From JAGQWW01 sp041392845 (GTDB lineage Bacteria > Bacteroidota > Bacteroidia > Chitinophagales > Saprospiraceae): 64,000 nt of DNA. This document shows positions 9,101 through 17,790 of this stretch, in pieces. Location: contig JAWKLG010000006.1 of NCBI GenBank assembly GCA_041392845.1, positions 62,001 through 126,000 on the forward strand. Reading direction: 5' to 3'. Under the pieces are notes generated by a model. It saw only the letters and a program-made list of their open reading frames with translations. It was not told where the DNA came from and searched no databases. Both the position numbers and the translations under genes were made by a program. Position 1 is the stretch's first letter. Every line of letters starts with the position of its first letter.

Positions 9101-12100
9101 ACATGAGCCATGTGTAGATTGGGCACCAACCATCAAAGGTCAGTACCCAGGTCTTGAGGCATTGAGCGAGTTGGATGACCAGCCAGTAAACGGTCATGTA
9201 AACGCAGACTGGAGATTGGTAGTACTTGATACTGTTACGGGAACAGCAGGTAGAGTGAGAGCAATGGAAGTAGTGTACCAGTACACTGACGAAGGAGCGA
9301 TCACCAACCCACTTATCGCAGGCAATCCATTCTACAATGGAGATGCATGTAACTTCACAAGAAGCTTCACCGACGAAGTAATCGATGTATGCCCAACAAG
9401 CTACAAAGTATTGCGTCACTGGACAGTAATTGACTGGTGTACAGGTGAGCGTCGCACACACACACAACTAATCAAAGTATTGGATACCTGTCCACCGGTA
9501 ATCGAGTGCCCACGTACTCGTGACAACGATGATGACGCATTATTGGTACCAGTTTACACACCAGCGAACGCAAGTTCCATCCACGGAACCTGTGTAGGTC
9601 ACTTGACAGTACCTGCATTGGATGTATGTTACGAAAACTGTTCTGGCGTAGAAGCTTGGAACACGAGACTATATTCATCTGACGGAGCATTGTTGTTGGG
9701 AGAAGTTAACGGAAACGGAGGCTTGTTCCGCGACGTAGCTTTGGATTTGGATGAAGGATTTGATGATTTGGCATTCGAAGAGCCAGATGCAAGATACCTT
9801 GTACGTTACACCGTATGGGATAACTGTAACAACAAGAGCAGCGTAGATGTATACATCCGCGTAGTAGACAGAGTTGCACCAACTCCAATCTGCCGTGAGG
9901 TAACTCAGTTGGCATTGACAGGCGACTTGGGTGATACTACTACTTTGTGTGCAAACACATTGGATGAAGGCTCATACGACAACTGTTCAGATGTACACTT
10001 CTTTGTACGTGAGATGGTAATGAACCAGACACCAGCAGACATTGACCCAATCGGAGGACCATTCGGTGACCCTGAATTGAACTTTGAGATATTGGGAGAT
10101 ACTCGTGCAGGTGGATGTACTGATTTCAAACTAGCAGTAAACTACAAGTACAAATCATGTATTGGATTTACTTGTGAGGATGCAGGTGAGGAGAATCAGG
10201 TATTCTTGTTGGTAGTAGATGATTATGTATACAACTACATCAATGACTACTTAAACAACACATTGCCAATCTTTGATGCAGTATTGAACTACAACTGTTT
10301 CCCATTGGTAATCCTACCAAAGGACAAATTGGATAACGAGCCAGCATTTGACCAGTTGAATGGTGGAGAGCGTTACTGGGAGTTCTACTTGTCAACAGCT
10401 GATTTCTTACCTACAGCAGAGATCTGGGAAGGTCACTACAACTTCTGTATGGTAGAAGTATTGGTTGAAGATAAAGTACGTCCGGTATGTTCAGCACCAG
10501 ACGATGTATGGACCACCTGTGCAGATATTCCAGCGAACGTAGACTTGACTGATACTACACAGTTACAGAACTTGTTCGGTAATGCAACAGCATGGGATAA
10601 CTGTATCGTAAATACAGAAGAATTGAGACCAAACGTAGATGTAGATCTATGTGGAGTAGGTCAGGTAATCAGAAGATTCCGTGCAAGAGACAACGCAGGA
10701 AACATTTCAATCGGAACATGTCAGCAGACTATCATGATCATGGAGGTACACTCATATGAGATTGATATTCCAGGTGACTTTGAAGATGAGTGTACAACTG
10801 TATCACCAGATTCATTGGTATACCGTGAGTTCGGATGTGACTTGATCGGAGTTAACGTAAGTGAAGAAGAATTCCCAGCCTCAGCAAATGGTGAGTGTAA
10901 GAAAATCTTCCGCACGTACAAGATTATCAACTGGTGTGAGTACGATGGAGTAAGTGATCCATTGGAAATCCCAAGACTTGACTTGAACAGAGACGGAATC
11001 GCAGGTGATGGATTTACACCATCAAACCCAGGTTCTAAGTTCCGTGCGAACTACCGTTTGATCTCTAACGGAGACTACGTATACTTGAACATTATCAACG
11101 ATCCAGTAACAAGACTATTAGTATCAACAGGATACTACGAGTACGTACAGCACATCAAGATCTACGACGATACAGCACCTGAGTTGACTGACACATTGAG
11201 CGGTCCATTCTGTGGTGGTGACTTGGACGAAGATCCATGTACTGGTGAAGTTGATTTGATTCCGGTAATCGTTGAGACATGTACTGATGTAACTGTTACT
11301 TGGCAGCTTGATGCATTCAGCAGCACATTCGTAACTGCAGACTTCTCAGGTGAGAACAACCTAACCGGTCGTTACCCACTAGGAACGCACACTGCAAGAT
11401 TCCGCGTAGCTGATGATTGTGGTAACACCAGCCAGATTGATATCACATTCGATATCATCGACTGTAAAGCACCAACTCCGGTATGTTACAACGGATTGAG
11501 CATTGACTTGATGCCAAGTGGAATGGTAGAATTGTGGGCATCAGACTTTGATGCAAGCTCATATGACTACTGCTACGGCTACGAGGTAAGAATCAACCGT
11601 ATCGAAGACCGTAACGGTGACGGATTCATCACAGCAGATGACTATTTGACAACTCCACCAAGCACCGATTCAATCGTTGCACGTTGTAAAGATTTGGGTA
11701 TCCTATACGTACAGATGTGGGTACACGAATTGAGTGGCGACGGAGTTAATGACTGGGATTACTGTGTGACTTTCGTAGAAGTACAGGATAACCTAGGCGC
11801 ATGTACAGGTTCAAAAGTATCAGTAGGTGGTAAGATTACCAACGAAGAGAACGAGTCTGTAGATAACGTAGAGGTACAGTTGAGCACAGGCGCAACTGCG
11901 ATGACCGGCAATGACGGTGAGTATGTATTCGGTAACTTACCAAAAGGAGATGACTACACTGTGACTCCAAGCAGAGATGATAATCCATTGAACGGAGTAT
12001 CTACCTTCGACTTGGTATTGATCAGCAAGCACATCTTGAATGTTAAGAGACTAGACAGTGCATACAAAGTAATCGCAGCAGATGCGAATAACTCACAGAC

Positions 12101-13022
12101 AGTAACTACTTTGGACTTGGTAGCACTACGTAAGTTGATCTTGCGAGTATCTAACGAGCTTCCAAACAACACCAGCTGGAGATTTGTAGACAAATCACAC
12201 GTATTTGTTGATGCTCAGAACCCATGGAACTTCCCAGAGGTTAAGAACTTCAACGACTTGGCTGTAAATGAGTTGAATGCCAACTTCATCGCAGTTAAAG
12301 TGGGTGATGTTAACGGTGATGCTGTACCAAACAGCGCACTAGGAGTAGGCAACCGTAGCTTCAATGGCAATTTGGTATTCTCTGCAAGCCAGCAGGCTGT
12401 GAAAGCAGGCGAAGAATTCAGTGTAGAATTCGTAGCGAACCAAAATGTATTGGGTTACCAGTTTACTTTGGACTACAATGAAAAGGCTGTTGAGTTGGTA
12501 GATGTAGTTGACGGAGTAGCGAAAGAAGCGTTGAACTTCAACGTAGATGCAGCGAACGGTCAAATTGCAACCAGCTGGAACGAAGATAAGGAGATTGCAG
12601 GAGCGACCATGTTTACCTTGGTATTCCGTGCAAAAGCAGATGCAGAAGTTAGCGGCTTGATGAACGTAAGTTCAGAAATGACAGCAGCTGAAGCATACAA
12701 TGCAAATGGAGACATGATGGGAGTATCCCTAGAATTCAATGGTATGGAAAGTGCAGCGGACTTTGCGTTGTACCAGAACGTACCAAACCCATTCAAAGGA
12801 GAAACTACAATTGGATTCAATCTGCCGGAAGCAAGCACTGTAACCCTTAGCATCAGCGATGCAACAGGAAAGGTAATCCGCGTAGTGAAAGGCGAATACG
12901 CATCAGGCTACAACCAGGTTGTAGTTAAGAGAAGCGAAATCGGAGCAGCTACAGGAGTATTGTCTTACCAGTTGACAACAGGCACAGACAGCGCCACCAA
13001 GCAGATGATTGTTGTAGAATAA
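6132..13022 (+). CDS. Giant T9SS-secreted multidomain adhesin-like protein
   Basis: 2296 aa. Visible order: signal peptide (1-26, ending LSAQ); CUB-like domain (about 44-170, with GWDYLYVYD); an Ig-like stretch (172-265); Cys-rich HYR-like segments; a proprotein convertase P-domain-like region (about 647-790); a second (about 890-1050); a long run of HYR-like modules with recurring DNC and CTQTI motifs (to about 1890); a CarboxypepD_reg-like domain (about 1895-1960); a dockerin-like region (about 1980-2010); a cohesin-like beta-sandwich (about 2080-2200); and a T9SS type A sorting domain (about 2211-2296, starting FALYQNVPNPF). Such proteins are exported by the Por system and attached to or released from the surface; an adhesion or matrix role is inference. 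Codon choice shifts along the gene. A strong terminator follows at 13095. Confidence 0.9.
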   Translation: MKKMKNTLFLLGALLGMVFSVQLSAQNQPTTGTVGPINVGAVGSSTTYYDSGGPGGSYISNENGIISFCPNDAATEAIQVDFVSFNTETGWDYLYVYDSDAASAGALCPSTRGASVGGFPAGGFSGANLAASPNGGNPFTMAGPTGCVTFEFLSDGSGTRVGWEATITTVAKPAGGDLSITVNGAAAASGSTVDVPVPAGACVAPVSVMATSASGAAITNDFNGGGADASGDYDFGMTTVTFFALPAGQLCPVSANVTINAVGMALELNCPGDLSFNLLPGECNVVVDYTIDFRNCNAGGAFAYTTNAASSAPGGNTFDQAFFDVINGGTDPIVITSFDQRLFASGTADWKVHSIAGTFNGNTGNPGAWTLNSDLVGVGSTVPSVNIPVVTPITVAPGASVGISISFPVAQTNTFFFNVDFPTVATNVADANGVRIDQNGAMQFQQWIPTLLTPRGWFGTMNYEIQCPNTDLTQTDGSGLTSGDRFPIGTTTQSYSICECPDPVTGVQNCLDCTFDITVNEYPFPTTTLTCNDDVQVSLAEDGCTLVGADMVLEGGPYGCYDNFVMTRTPAGQGCPTPPVDGAVYVGCNDIGRTITVRVTDPNTGSSCWGKLHVEDKLAPEVIECPDYTVACTDQNPGAVQVVDPANSIYSTSGPSTSGTTNFTINVPLPASATINDVDVHVRTVAGSLGAAMALSVIHPDGTEVVLFPNNGCINFAGGLNFIFDDDAGLPVYNFCNDFVLGLRGNTPVSGSLTTLEGKPAAGVWTIRIANAGLTYIPEFLALEIDHTGGVFDNSPVFDDNCNIISITSLDDMQGGSCATNAGVITRVWTARDQSGNETRCTQTITIERPTLTQVTFPEDYDGIENPVLDCSSPYPDTGAAVCIKDTALFEFQAPDAAIPDNTGAALGVTFDLNGPVDGRTIKDINIRVDIQHANVSHLKLALQKLNVNGAVVAEAKLFDMNFNLGWLKCSVTPLNDMNYNFDDEGCALPHEPCVDWAPTIKGQYPGLEALSELDDQPVNGHVNADWRLVVLDTVTGTAGRVRAMEVVYQYTDEGAITNPLIAGNPFYNGDACNFTRSFTDEVIDVCPTSYKVLRHWTVIDWCTGERRTHTQLIKVLDTCPPVIECPRTRDNDDDALLVPVYTPANASSIHGTCVGHLTVPALDVCYENCSGVEAWNTRLYSSDGALLLGEVNGNGGLFRDVALDLDEGFDDLAFEEPDARYLVRYTVWDNCNNKSSVDVYIRVVDRVAPTPICREVTQLALTGDLGDTTTLCANTLDEGSYDNCSDVHFFVREMVMNQTPADIDPIGGPFGDPELNFEILGDTRAGGCTDFKLAVNYKYKSCIGFTCEDAGEENQVFLLVVDDYVYNYINDYLNNTLPIFDAVLNYNCFPLVILPKDKLDNEPAFDQLNGGERYWEFYLSTADFLPTAEIWEGHYNFCMVEVLVEDKVRPVCSAPDDVWTTCADIPANVDLTDTTQLQNLFGNATAWDNCIVNTEELRPNVDVDLCGVGQVIRRFRARDNAGNISIGTCQQTIMIMEVHSYEIDIPGDFEDECTTVSPDSLVYREFGCDLIGVNVSEEEFPASANGECKKIFRTYKIINWCEYDGVSDPLEIPRLDLNRDGIAGDGFTPSNPGSKFRANYRLISNGDYVYLNIINDPVTRLLVSTGYYEYVQHIKIYDDTAPELTDTLSGPFCGGDLDEDPCTGEVDLIPVIVETCTDVTVTWQLDAFSSTFVTADFSGENNLTGRYPLGTHTARFRVADDCGNTSQIDITFDIIDCKAPTPVCYNGLSIDLMPSGMVELWASDFDASSYDYCYGYEVRINRIEDRNGDGFITADDYLTTPPSTDSIVARCKDLGILYVQMWVHELSGDGVNDWDYCVTFVEVQDNLGACTGSKVSVGGKITNEENESVDNVEVQLSTGATAMTGNDGEYVFGNLPKGDDYTVTPSRDDNPLNGVSTFDLVLISKHILNVKRLDSAYKVIAADANNSQTVTTLDLVALRKLILRVSNELPNNTSWRFVDKSHVFVDAQNPWNFPEVKNFNDLAVNELNANFIAVKVGDVNGDAVPNSALGVGNRSFNGNLVFSASQQAVKAGEEFSVEFVANQNVLGYQFTLDYNEKAVELVDVVDGVAKEALNFNVDAANGQIATSWNEDKEIAGATMFTLVFRAKADAEVSGLMNVSSEMTAAEAYNANGDMMGVSLEFNGMESAADFALYQNVPNPFKGETTIGFNLPEASTVTLSISDATGKVIRVVKGEYASGYNQVVVKRSEIGAATGVLSYQLTTGTDSATKQMIVVE

Positions 13023-13094
13023 TCAATTTGATTGGAAAACTTAGATACCGGGAATCGTCTTAAGACATAAAAGCTTAAATCGGTTTTTGGGATG

Positions 13095-13130
13095 GCCTCT
13101 CTCCACGGAATGTGGAGGGGGGCTTTTTTA
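13095..13130 (+). terminator. Strong intrinsic terminator after the giant secreted protein
   Basis: A 12-bp stem (13095-13106 with 13112-13123, two G-T pairs) with a five-base loop is followed by TTTTTT. It lies 73 bp after the stop codon. Confidence 0.88.
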
Positions 13131-13141
13131 ATTGGTGGAGG

Positions 13142-13221
13142 GTTGAATAGTTGAAGGGTTGAATAGTTGAAGGATTGAAGGGTAGGAGGATTGAAGGATA
13201 GAAGGATTGGAGGGTAGCGGC
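13142..13221. repeat. 16-bp tandem repeat, five copies
   Basis: Five consecutive 16-bp units. The first two are identical (GTTGAATAGTTGAAGG); the next three diverge but keep the ATTG(A/G)AGG-like start and GG end. It lies directly after the terminator of the giant gene. Confidence 0.8.
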
Positions 13222-13239
13222 AGAGAATATTGTGAAATG

Positions 13240-13267
13240 ACGAGTGACGAATTACGAGTGACGAGTG
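13240..13267. repeat. Heptamer array, unit ACGAGTG, four copies
   Basis: Four adjacent 7-bp units: ACGAGTG, ACGAATT, ACGAGTG, ACGAGTG. The same unit, in another phase, builds both arms of the hairpin at 36228-36307. Confidence 0.75.
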
Positions 13268-13279
13268 GATTCAAGGAAT

Positions 13280-13349
13280 CTAGTGCCCAGAACCTAGCAC
13301 CCAGAACCTAGTACCTAGAGCCTAGCACCTAGAACCCAGCACCCAGTAC
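13280..13349. repeat. Heptamer array, unit CYAGNNC, ten copies
   Basis: Ten adjacent 7-bp units, every one fitting CYAGNNC (for example CTAGCAC, CCAGAAC, CTAGTAC). Related arrays occur at 37743-37812 in the same orientation and at 37435-37511 in the opposite one. Confidence 0.88.
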
Positions 13350-13457
13350 TTTTATTAAAAAAAATTATAATATGTTTAAGTTATTGATAATCAAATGAAT
13401 GAATTAGTATTTTGCTGTATTTCAAGCTGAAACAAGTGTTAAAGATTTATAATATTA

Positions 13458-13465
13458 TAAATTTG
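13458..13465 (+). promoter_or_regulatory. Possible -7 box upstream of the 1275-aa protein gene
   Basis: TAAATTTG fits TAnnTTTG, about 140 bases before the ATG at 13606. I could not find a clear -33 element. Confidence 0.3.
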
Positions 13466-13605
13466 TCACATATTTTGTAGCAATATATGTCGAGGCATAT
13501 ATCCCGCCTTTAAGAACTACACAATTACAATTCTACATAGCCAAAGCGCGCACTGATAAGGTATTTAGGTTTTTAGAAATATACTACTAACAAATTATCG
13601 CGCTT

Positions 13606-16600
13606 ATGAAACACAGTAGCTTGTTTCCCCTGAGTCGGGAAACGCACTCGTTATTTATTCATTTTTTCAAAAAGAAGAAAAAACCAACCCGGAGCATATT
13701 GATGGGACTGGTTCTTCTCTTTTTTACAAATTTGAGTTTCGGACAATGCAATTGTAATCCGATTACTCAAAATGCATCTCCGGATATCAATTGTACGCTT
13801 ACTTTTTCTACCACCATTCTGTTGAGTGACATTAATTGTACTTACCCGATCAACGTAGAAATTAAAGATGGACCAATTACCCTTAGACTGGCCACTCTGA
13901 CTGATGCTTCAGACACCATTCAACTACCCAATGCTAACAGCCTGATAAATAAAACCATCATGGCGATTTCGGAAGGTCCAAATTTGACCAGATGTACCCT
14001 TGATATCAATGTCATTGATGAGACGCCTCCGGTTTTTACCAATTGTGTTGATCTAACCATCAAATGTAATGTTGATACCAGTGTTGCAAACTTGGGTGGT
14101 CCAACCGTAATGGACAATTGCTCTAATGTAGATTTGAGCCATGTTGATGTTGTGGATTTAAGACCATGCAATGACCCTGATACGCTGTCAGCAGTCATAA
14201 CAAGAACCTGGTATGCTGAAGATGATTACGGAAATCTTGATTCCTGCGTCCAAACCATCAATATTAAACAAATCAAGCTTTCGGAAATTGATTTGGAACC
14301 ACTCGTAGTTTTAGACTGTGAAAATCCGGATACTGACCCCTCCAATACCGGATTTCCAACTGTAAACGGGATCCCATTAAATAGTAATCCGAATGCCCCA
14401 TTTTGTAATTTGTGGGTGGCAAGAGCAGGAAATGAAAGCCAAATCACGGTTTGCGAGGATGCTGAATTTAAAATTTTAAGAAGATGGTTTATTGTAGATA
14501 GTTGTATTCTTCCTATAAGAGTGGACACACTATTGCAAACCATTGAAACGCGCGATACTACCCCCGCATTGATTGGATGTCTGGATACAATAGAAGTTGT
14601 AACAGATCCAACTTTGTGTTCTGCAACATTTTTGGTGCCTCAGCCTTCGGTTACTGACAATTGTACGTCTTCTCCTACCGTAACAGCTGAGGTAGTAGGC
14701 GTAAATGGTGGCTTTGGTCCGTTTACGCTTCCTCCGGGAGATTATTTGGTCAATTATTTTGCAGAAGATTGCTCTGATAGCACCTCAACCTGTCAAACGG
14801 TACTCAGGATAATTGATGAAGAAGAACCTACCGCCATTTGTAGAGAATTTACCGTGGTAAGTCTCAATTCAAGTGGTATGGCAGTAGTGCCTGCTAGAAT
14901 ATTTGATGAAGGCAGTTATGATAATTGCGATGATGTAGGATTCCTGGCAAGTAGAGATATGGTGAATTTTACTCCTTCAATCACATTCGATTGTGATGAC
15001 GTAGGGGAGGATTCCATCATGATGGTTTTGAGGGTTTTTGAATTGTCCAGGCCGAATGTATTTGATGACTGTATGCTTTTTGTAGAAGTACAGGATAAAC
15101 TGAAACCCCAAATTACCTGTCCTCCTGGCGTAACCATTGATTGTCATGATGATTATTCTGACTTGACAATCTTTGGAAGCCCTACTGTGGTTGAGGTATG
15201 TGGATATACCTTAACGGATACAGCCATTTATAATTTAAGCCAATGTGGAGTTGGTACCATTGAAAGAGTATTTACAGCGACTGATTCTAGCGGTAATCAG
15301 GGTAAATGTAGCCAAGTGATCACTGTTGAAAACAATTCTGTATTCAATGGAAATACCATCATTTGGCCGTTGGATACCACATTTACTATTTGTGGTCCTG
15401 ATACCGACCCTAATGATTTACCTGCACCATACGATAGACCTCAGTTGCCGGAAGATTCCTGCTATATGTTTTTTACCAACCACCAGGATATGTTGTTTAA
15501 TTCATCATTCCCGGCTTGTTATAAAATATTGAGAATGTGGACGGTATTGGAAATGTGTTCCAATCAACGTTTTACATATACACAGAAAATAATAGTGATG
15601 GACATAACTGATCCGGTTTTAACTTGTCCATCAGATACGGTAATAGCAGCATCTGCAAATTGTACCCAAAGTCCGGTGGTTTTGGATCCGGTAACCTTTA
15701 CAGATTGTGATCCAAGTGTGGTGATTACGAATAATTCACCTTATGCTTTTGCTCAAGGGGCCGATGCATCCGGGGCTTATCCAACAGGAACTACAGTGGT
15801 TACTTTTATGGGTGAAGACAGATGTGGAAATATTGGAACATGTCAAACCACTATCACTGTTGAAGACTTAACTGCTCCAACCGTAAAAACTGTAAATCGA
15901 TTGAGTCTTGATTTAGGTATTGCGAATGGTGTGGTAGGAGCCTGGTTAAATCCCAGGGCATTTAATGCAGGCAGCCTTGATAATTGCACGGCAGGTAGTG
16001 ATTTGAAATTTACCATCCGTCCATATGATTCAACTGCAACCGGGCCAGCAACTGATACAGCCATTTGGTACAATTGTGATGACCTGGGATTGGATACGGT
16101 CGAAGTTTGGGTAATGGACGAAGCCGGAAATTCTGACTATGTCATTGTACAAGTAGATGTCCAGGATAATTTCAACAGATGTCCGGGAACAGGAACCAGG
16201 CCGGTAAATATTTCTGGCACAGTAAAAACCGCCAATGGAGAACCTGTAGCAGGTGTTACCATGCAATTGCAAGGGCAAGCGAATAAAACGACCACTACGG
16301 ATCAGAACGGATTTTATGAATTTGCTGATTTGAATCCAGGTTTGAATTACAGGGTAGTACCTTTTAAAAATGATGAATTACTGAAAGGGATTTCCACTTT
16401 CGACCTGGTACAATTAAGCAAGCATATATTGAATGTTCAAAATTTGAATACACCTTATACTTGTATCGCTGGAGATGTAAACAAATCAGGCTCTATTTCC
16501 ACGCTTGATATGGTAAGCCTTCAAAAGGTGATTTTGAGAATATCCAATGAATTCCCATTTAATACTTCCTGGAGATTTGTAGACAAATCTTATCAGTTTA

Positions 16601-17433
16601 CCAATCAGCAGGCGCCTATGGCAGAGCCGTTTAATGAACTGCTTTTATTAAATGGATTGAATTCGGATATAACCAATGCTGATTTTATAGCGGTAAAAAT
16701 TGGAGATATCAATGGTGATGCCATGCGCAATATTGGTTCTATTCAAAACCGTGAAGTATCAAAAGTTGACTTGAATTTGCCGGTTTTGGAATTTGAAATG
16801 GGTGAAGAGATAGAAATTCCTTTTTCTGTAAATGAAAATATACAGACGGAAGGTTTCCAAATGACCTTTGAGTTTCCATCTAGTGCATATGAATTTTTAG
16901 GAATCCGAAGTGGAGTTTTGAATTCTATTTCTGATGCAAATATTGGTTGGAGTATGATCGATGAGGGAAAAATTCTTGTAAGCTGGTCTTCAGGAAGTCT
17001 TCAAACCATATTCAAAGATGATATTCTGTTTTCTTTCCGATTTGAGACAAGCAAGAATGGTTCTACTAAAGATCATTTCAAACTCACCGATCAACCTTTA
17101 TCCAATGAATGGTATGCCGGGAACAATGAGTTGAAAAGCATTAATTTGAACGAAAATAATCCGATTCCTACGGATGGTTTTGAATTGTATCAAAATAAAC
17201 CTAATCCGTTTAACAGAGGAACTATTATTTCATTCCAATTGCCTGAAGCTTGTGAAGCTGCCATTACCATTTACGATATTTCGGGTAGGGTAGTGAAGAG
17301 ATTCCAGGGATATTATGGTGCTGGAACCCATGATGTAAGGGTGAATTCGAGGGACTTTCCACAGTCGGGAGTTTATCTCTATAAATTAGAGACAGAACGC
17401 TTTACATCTACTAAAAAAATGGTTTTGCTTTAA
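13606..17433 (+). CDS. Large T9SS-secreted HYR-repeat protein, paralogue of the 2296-aa protein
   Basis: 1275 aa. The N-terminus carries a long basic stretch (FKKKKKPTR) before the hydrophobic core, with cleavage near residue 47 (SFGQ); an internal ATG at 13702 would give a conventional 15-residue signal. The body is a series of Cys-containing HYR-like modules with DNC motifs. The C-terminal third copies the layout of the upstream giant: CarboxypepD_reg-like (from about 867), dockerin-like (about 956-985, GDVNKSGSISTLD), cohesin-like (about 1055-1175) and T9SS type A sorting domain (about 1191-1275, FELYQNKPNPFN). Shared strings such as STFDLV.LSKHILNV and NTSWRFVDKS show tandem duplication with loss of the CUB and P-domain parts. 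A terminator follows at 17571. Confidence 0.9.
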   Translation: MKHSSLFPLSRETHSLFIHFFKKKKKPTRSILMGLVLLFFTNLSFGQCNCNPITQNASPDINCTLTFSTTILLSDINCTYPINVEIKDGPITLRLATLTDASDTIQLPNANSLINKTIMAISEGPNLTRCTLDINVIDETPPVFTNCVDLTIKCNVDTSVANLGGPTVMDNCSNVDLSHVDVVDLRPCNDPDTLSAVITRTWYAEDDYGNLDSCVQTINIKQIKLSEIDLEPLVVLDCENPDTDPSNTGFPTVNGIPLNSNPNAPFCNLWVARAGNESQITVCEDAEFKILRRWFIVDSCILPIRVDTLLQTIETRDTTPALIGCLDTIEVVTDPTLCSATFLVPQPSVTDNCTSSPTVTAEVVGVNGGFGPFTLPPGDYLVNYFAEDCSDSTSTCQTVLRIIDEEEPTAICREFTVVSLNSSGMAVVPARIFDEGSYDNCDDVGFLASRDMVNFTPSITFDCDDVGEDSIMMVLRVFELSRPNVFDDCMLFVEVQDKLKPQITCPPGVTIDCHDDYSDLTIFGSPTVVEVCGYTLTDTAIYNLSQCGVGTIERVFTATDSSGNQGKCSQVITVENNSVFNGNTIIWPLDTTFTICGPDTDPNDLPAPYDRPQLPEDSCYMFFTNHQDMLFNSSFPACYKILRMWTVLEMCSNQRFTYTQKIIVMDITDPVLTCPSDTVIAASANCTQSPVVLDPVTFTDCDPSVVITNNSPYAFAQGADASGAYPTGTTVVTFMGEDRCGNIGTCQTTITVEDLTAPTVKTVNRLSLDLGIANGVVGAWLNPRAFNAGSLDNCTAGSDLKFTIRPYDSTATGPATDTAIWYNCDDLGLDTVEVWVMDEAGNSDYVIVQVDVQDNFNRCPGTGTRPVNISGTVKTANGEPVAGVTMQLQGQANKTTTTDQNGFYEFADLNPGLNYRVVPFKNDELLKGISTFDLVQLSKHILNVQNLNTPYTCIAGDVNKSGSISTLDMVSLQKVILRISNEFPFNTSWRFVDKSYQFTNQQAPMAEPFNELLLLNGLNSDITNADFIAVKIGDINGDAMRNIGSIQNREVSKVDLNLPVLEFEMGEEIEIPFSVNENIQTEGFQMTFEFPSSAYEFLGIRSGVLNSISDANIGWSMIDEGKILVSWSSGSLQTIFKDDILFSFRFETSKNGSTKDHFKLTDQPLSNEWYAGNNELKSINLNENNPIPTDGFELYQNKPNPFNRGTIISFQLPEACEAAITIYDISGRVVKRFQGYYGAGTHDVRVNSRDFPQSGVYLYKLETERFTSTKKMVLL

Positions 17434-17570
17434 GCCTAAATGACTAACAAATGATAAAAAATAGGAATATTATGAAATGCTTCCCAAAAAATGGGGCTTC
17501 ATTCCAACTGTTTTATATTAATTTGCGTAAAATTTTTGTGTTTCAATAAGCATTCTAAAAACCGATTTTG

Positions 17571-17600
17571 ATCCCCTGATCTGTTTCAGGGGATTTTTTT
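17571..17600 (+). terminator. Intrinsic terminator after the 1275-aa protein gene
   Basis: A perfect 9-bp stem (17571-17579 with 17586-17594) is followed by a run of seven T. It sits between two convergent genes. Confidence 0.88.
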
Positions 17601-17790
17601 TATAGTTCTTTCCTTAATTCTTCTCTGATTAAACTACAAGTTTTATCATCATATTGGTGTTTTCCTGAAGAGCGCAATCCCATCTGGTCAGGGGTTTTTA
17701 AGGCTTCGCTTTCTTCGTCTTTTATTTTTCCTTCTTCAACAAGGCGTTGGTGGGTGGATTCAAAAGCATCATTTAAAACTACTCCTTTTG
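17600..17790 (-). pseudogene. Frameshifted C-terminal part of the secreted protein at 17779-19020
   Basis: This stretch continues the preceding minus-strand gene in another frame. Restoring one base in the A-run of CACAAAAGGAG (TTTT at 17786-17789 on the plus strand) joins DASLTQK to GVVLNDAFESTHQRL and adds about 60 charged, helix-prone residues ending EELRKEL. The composition fits the gene before it, so I read it as the lost C-terminus and not as an independent gene. Confidence 0.6.

Larger units (their letters stand above)
13023..13605. other. Intergenic region with terminator and three short-repeat arrays
   Basis: This stretch between the two giant genes holds a strong terminator (13095-13130), a 16-bp tandem repeat (13142-13221), two heptamer arrays (13240-13267 and 13280-13349) and an AT-rich section carrying a possible promoter box at 13458. 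No protein gene is visible. Confidence 0.7.

Noticed and set aside
9042..9467. Long minus-strand frame of 141 codons inside the giant protein gene
   Set aside because: It is a by-product of the biased codon use of the plus-strand gene; its Cys/Tyr/Val-rich translation has no protein-like pattern.
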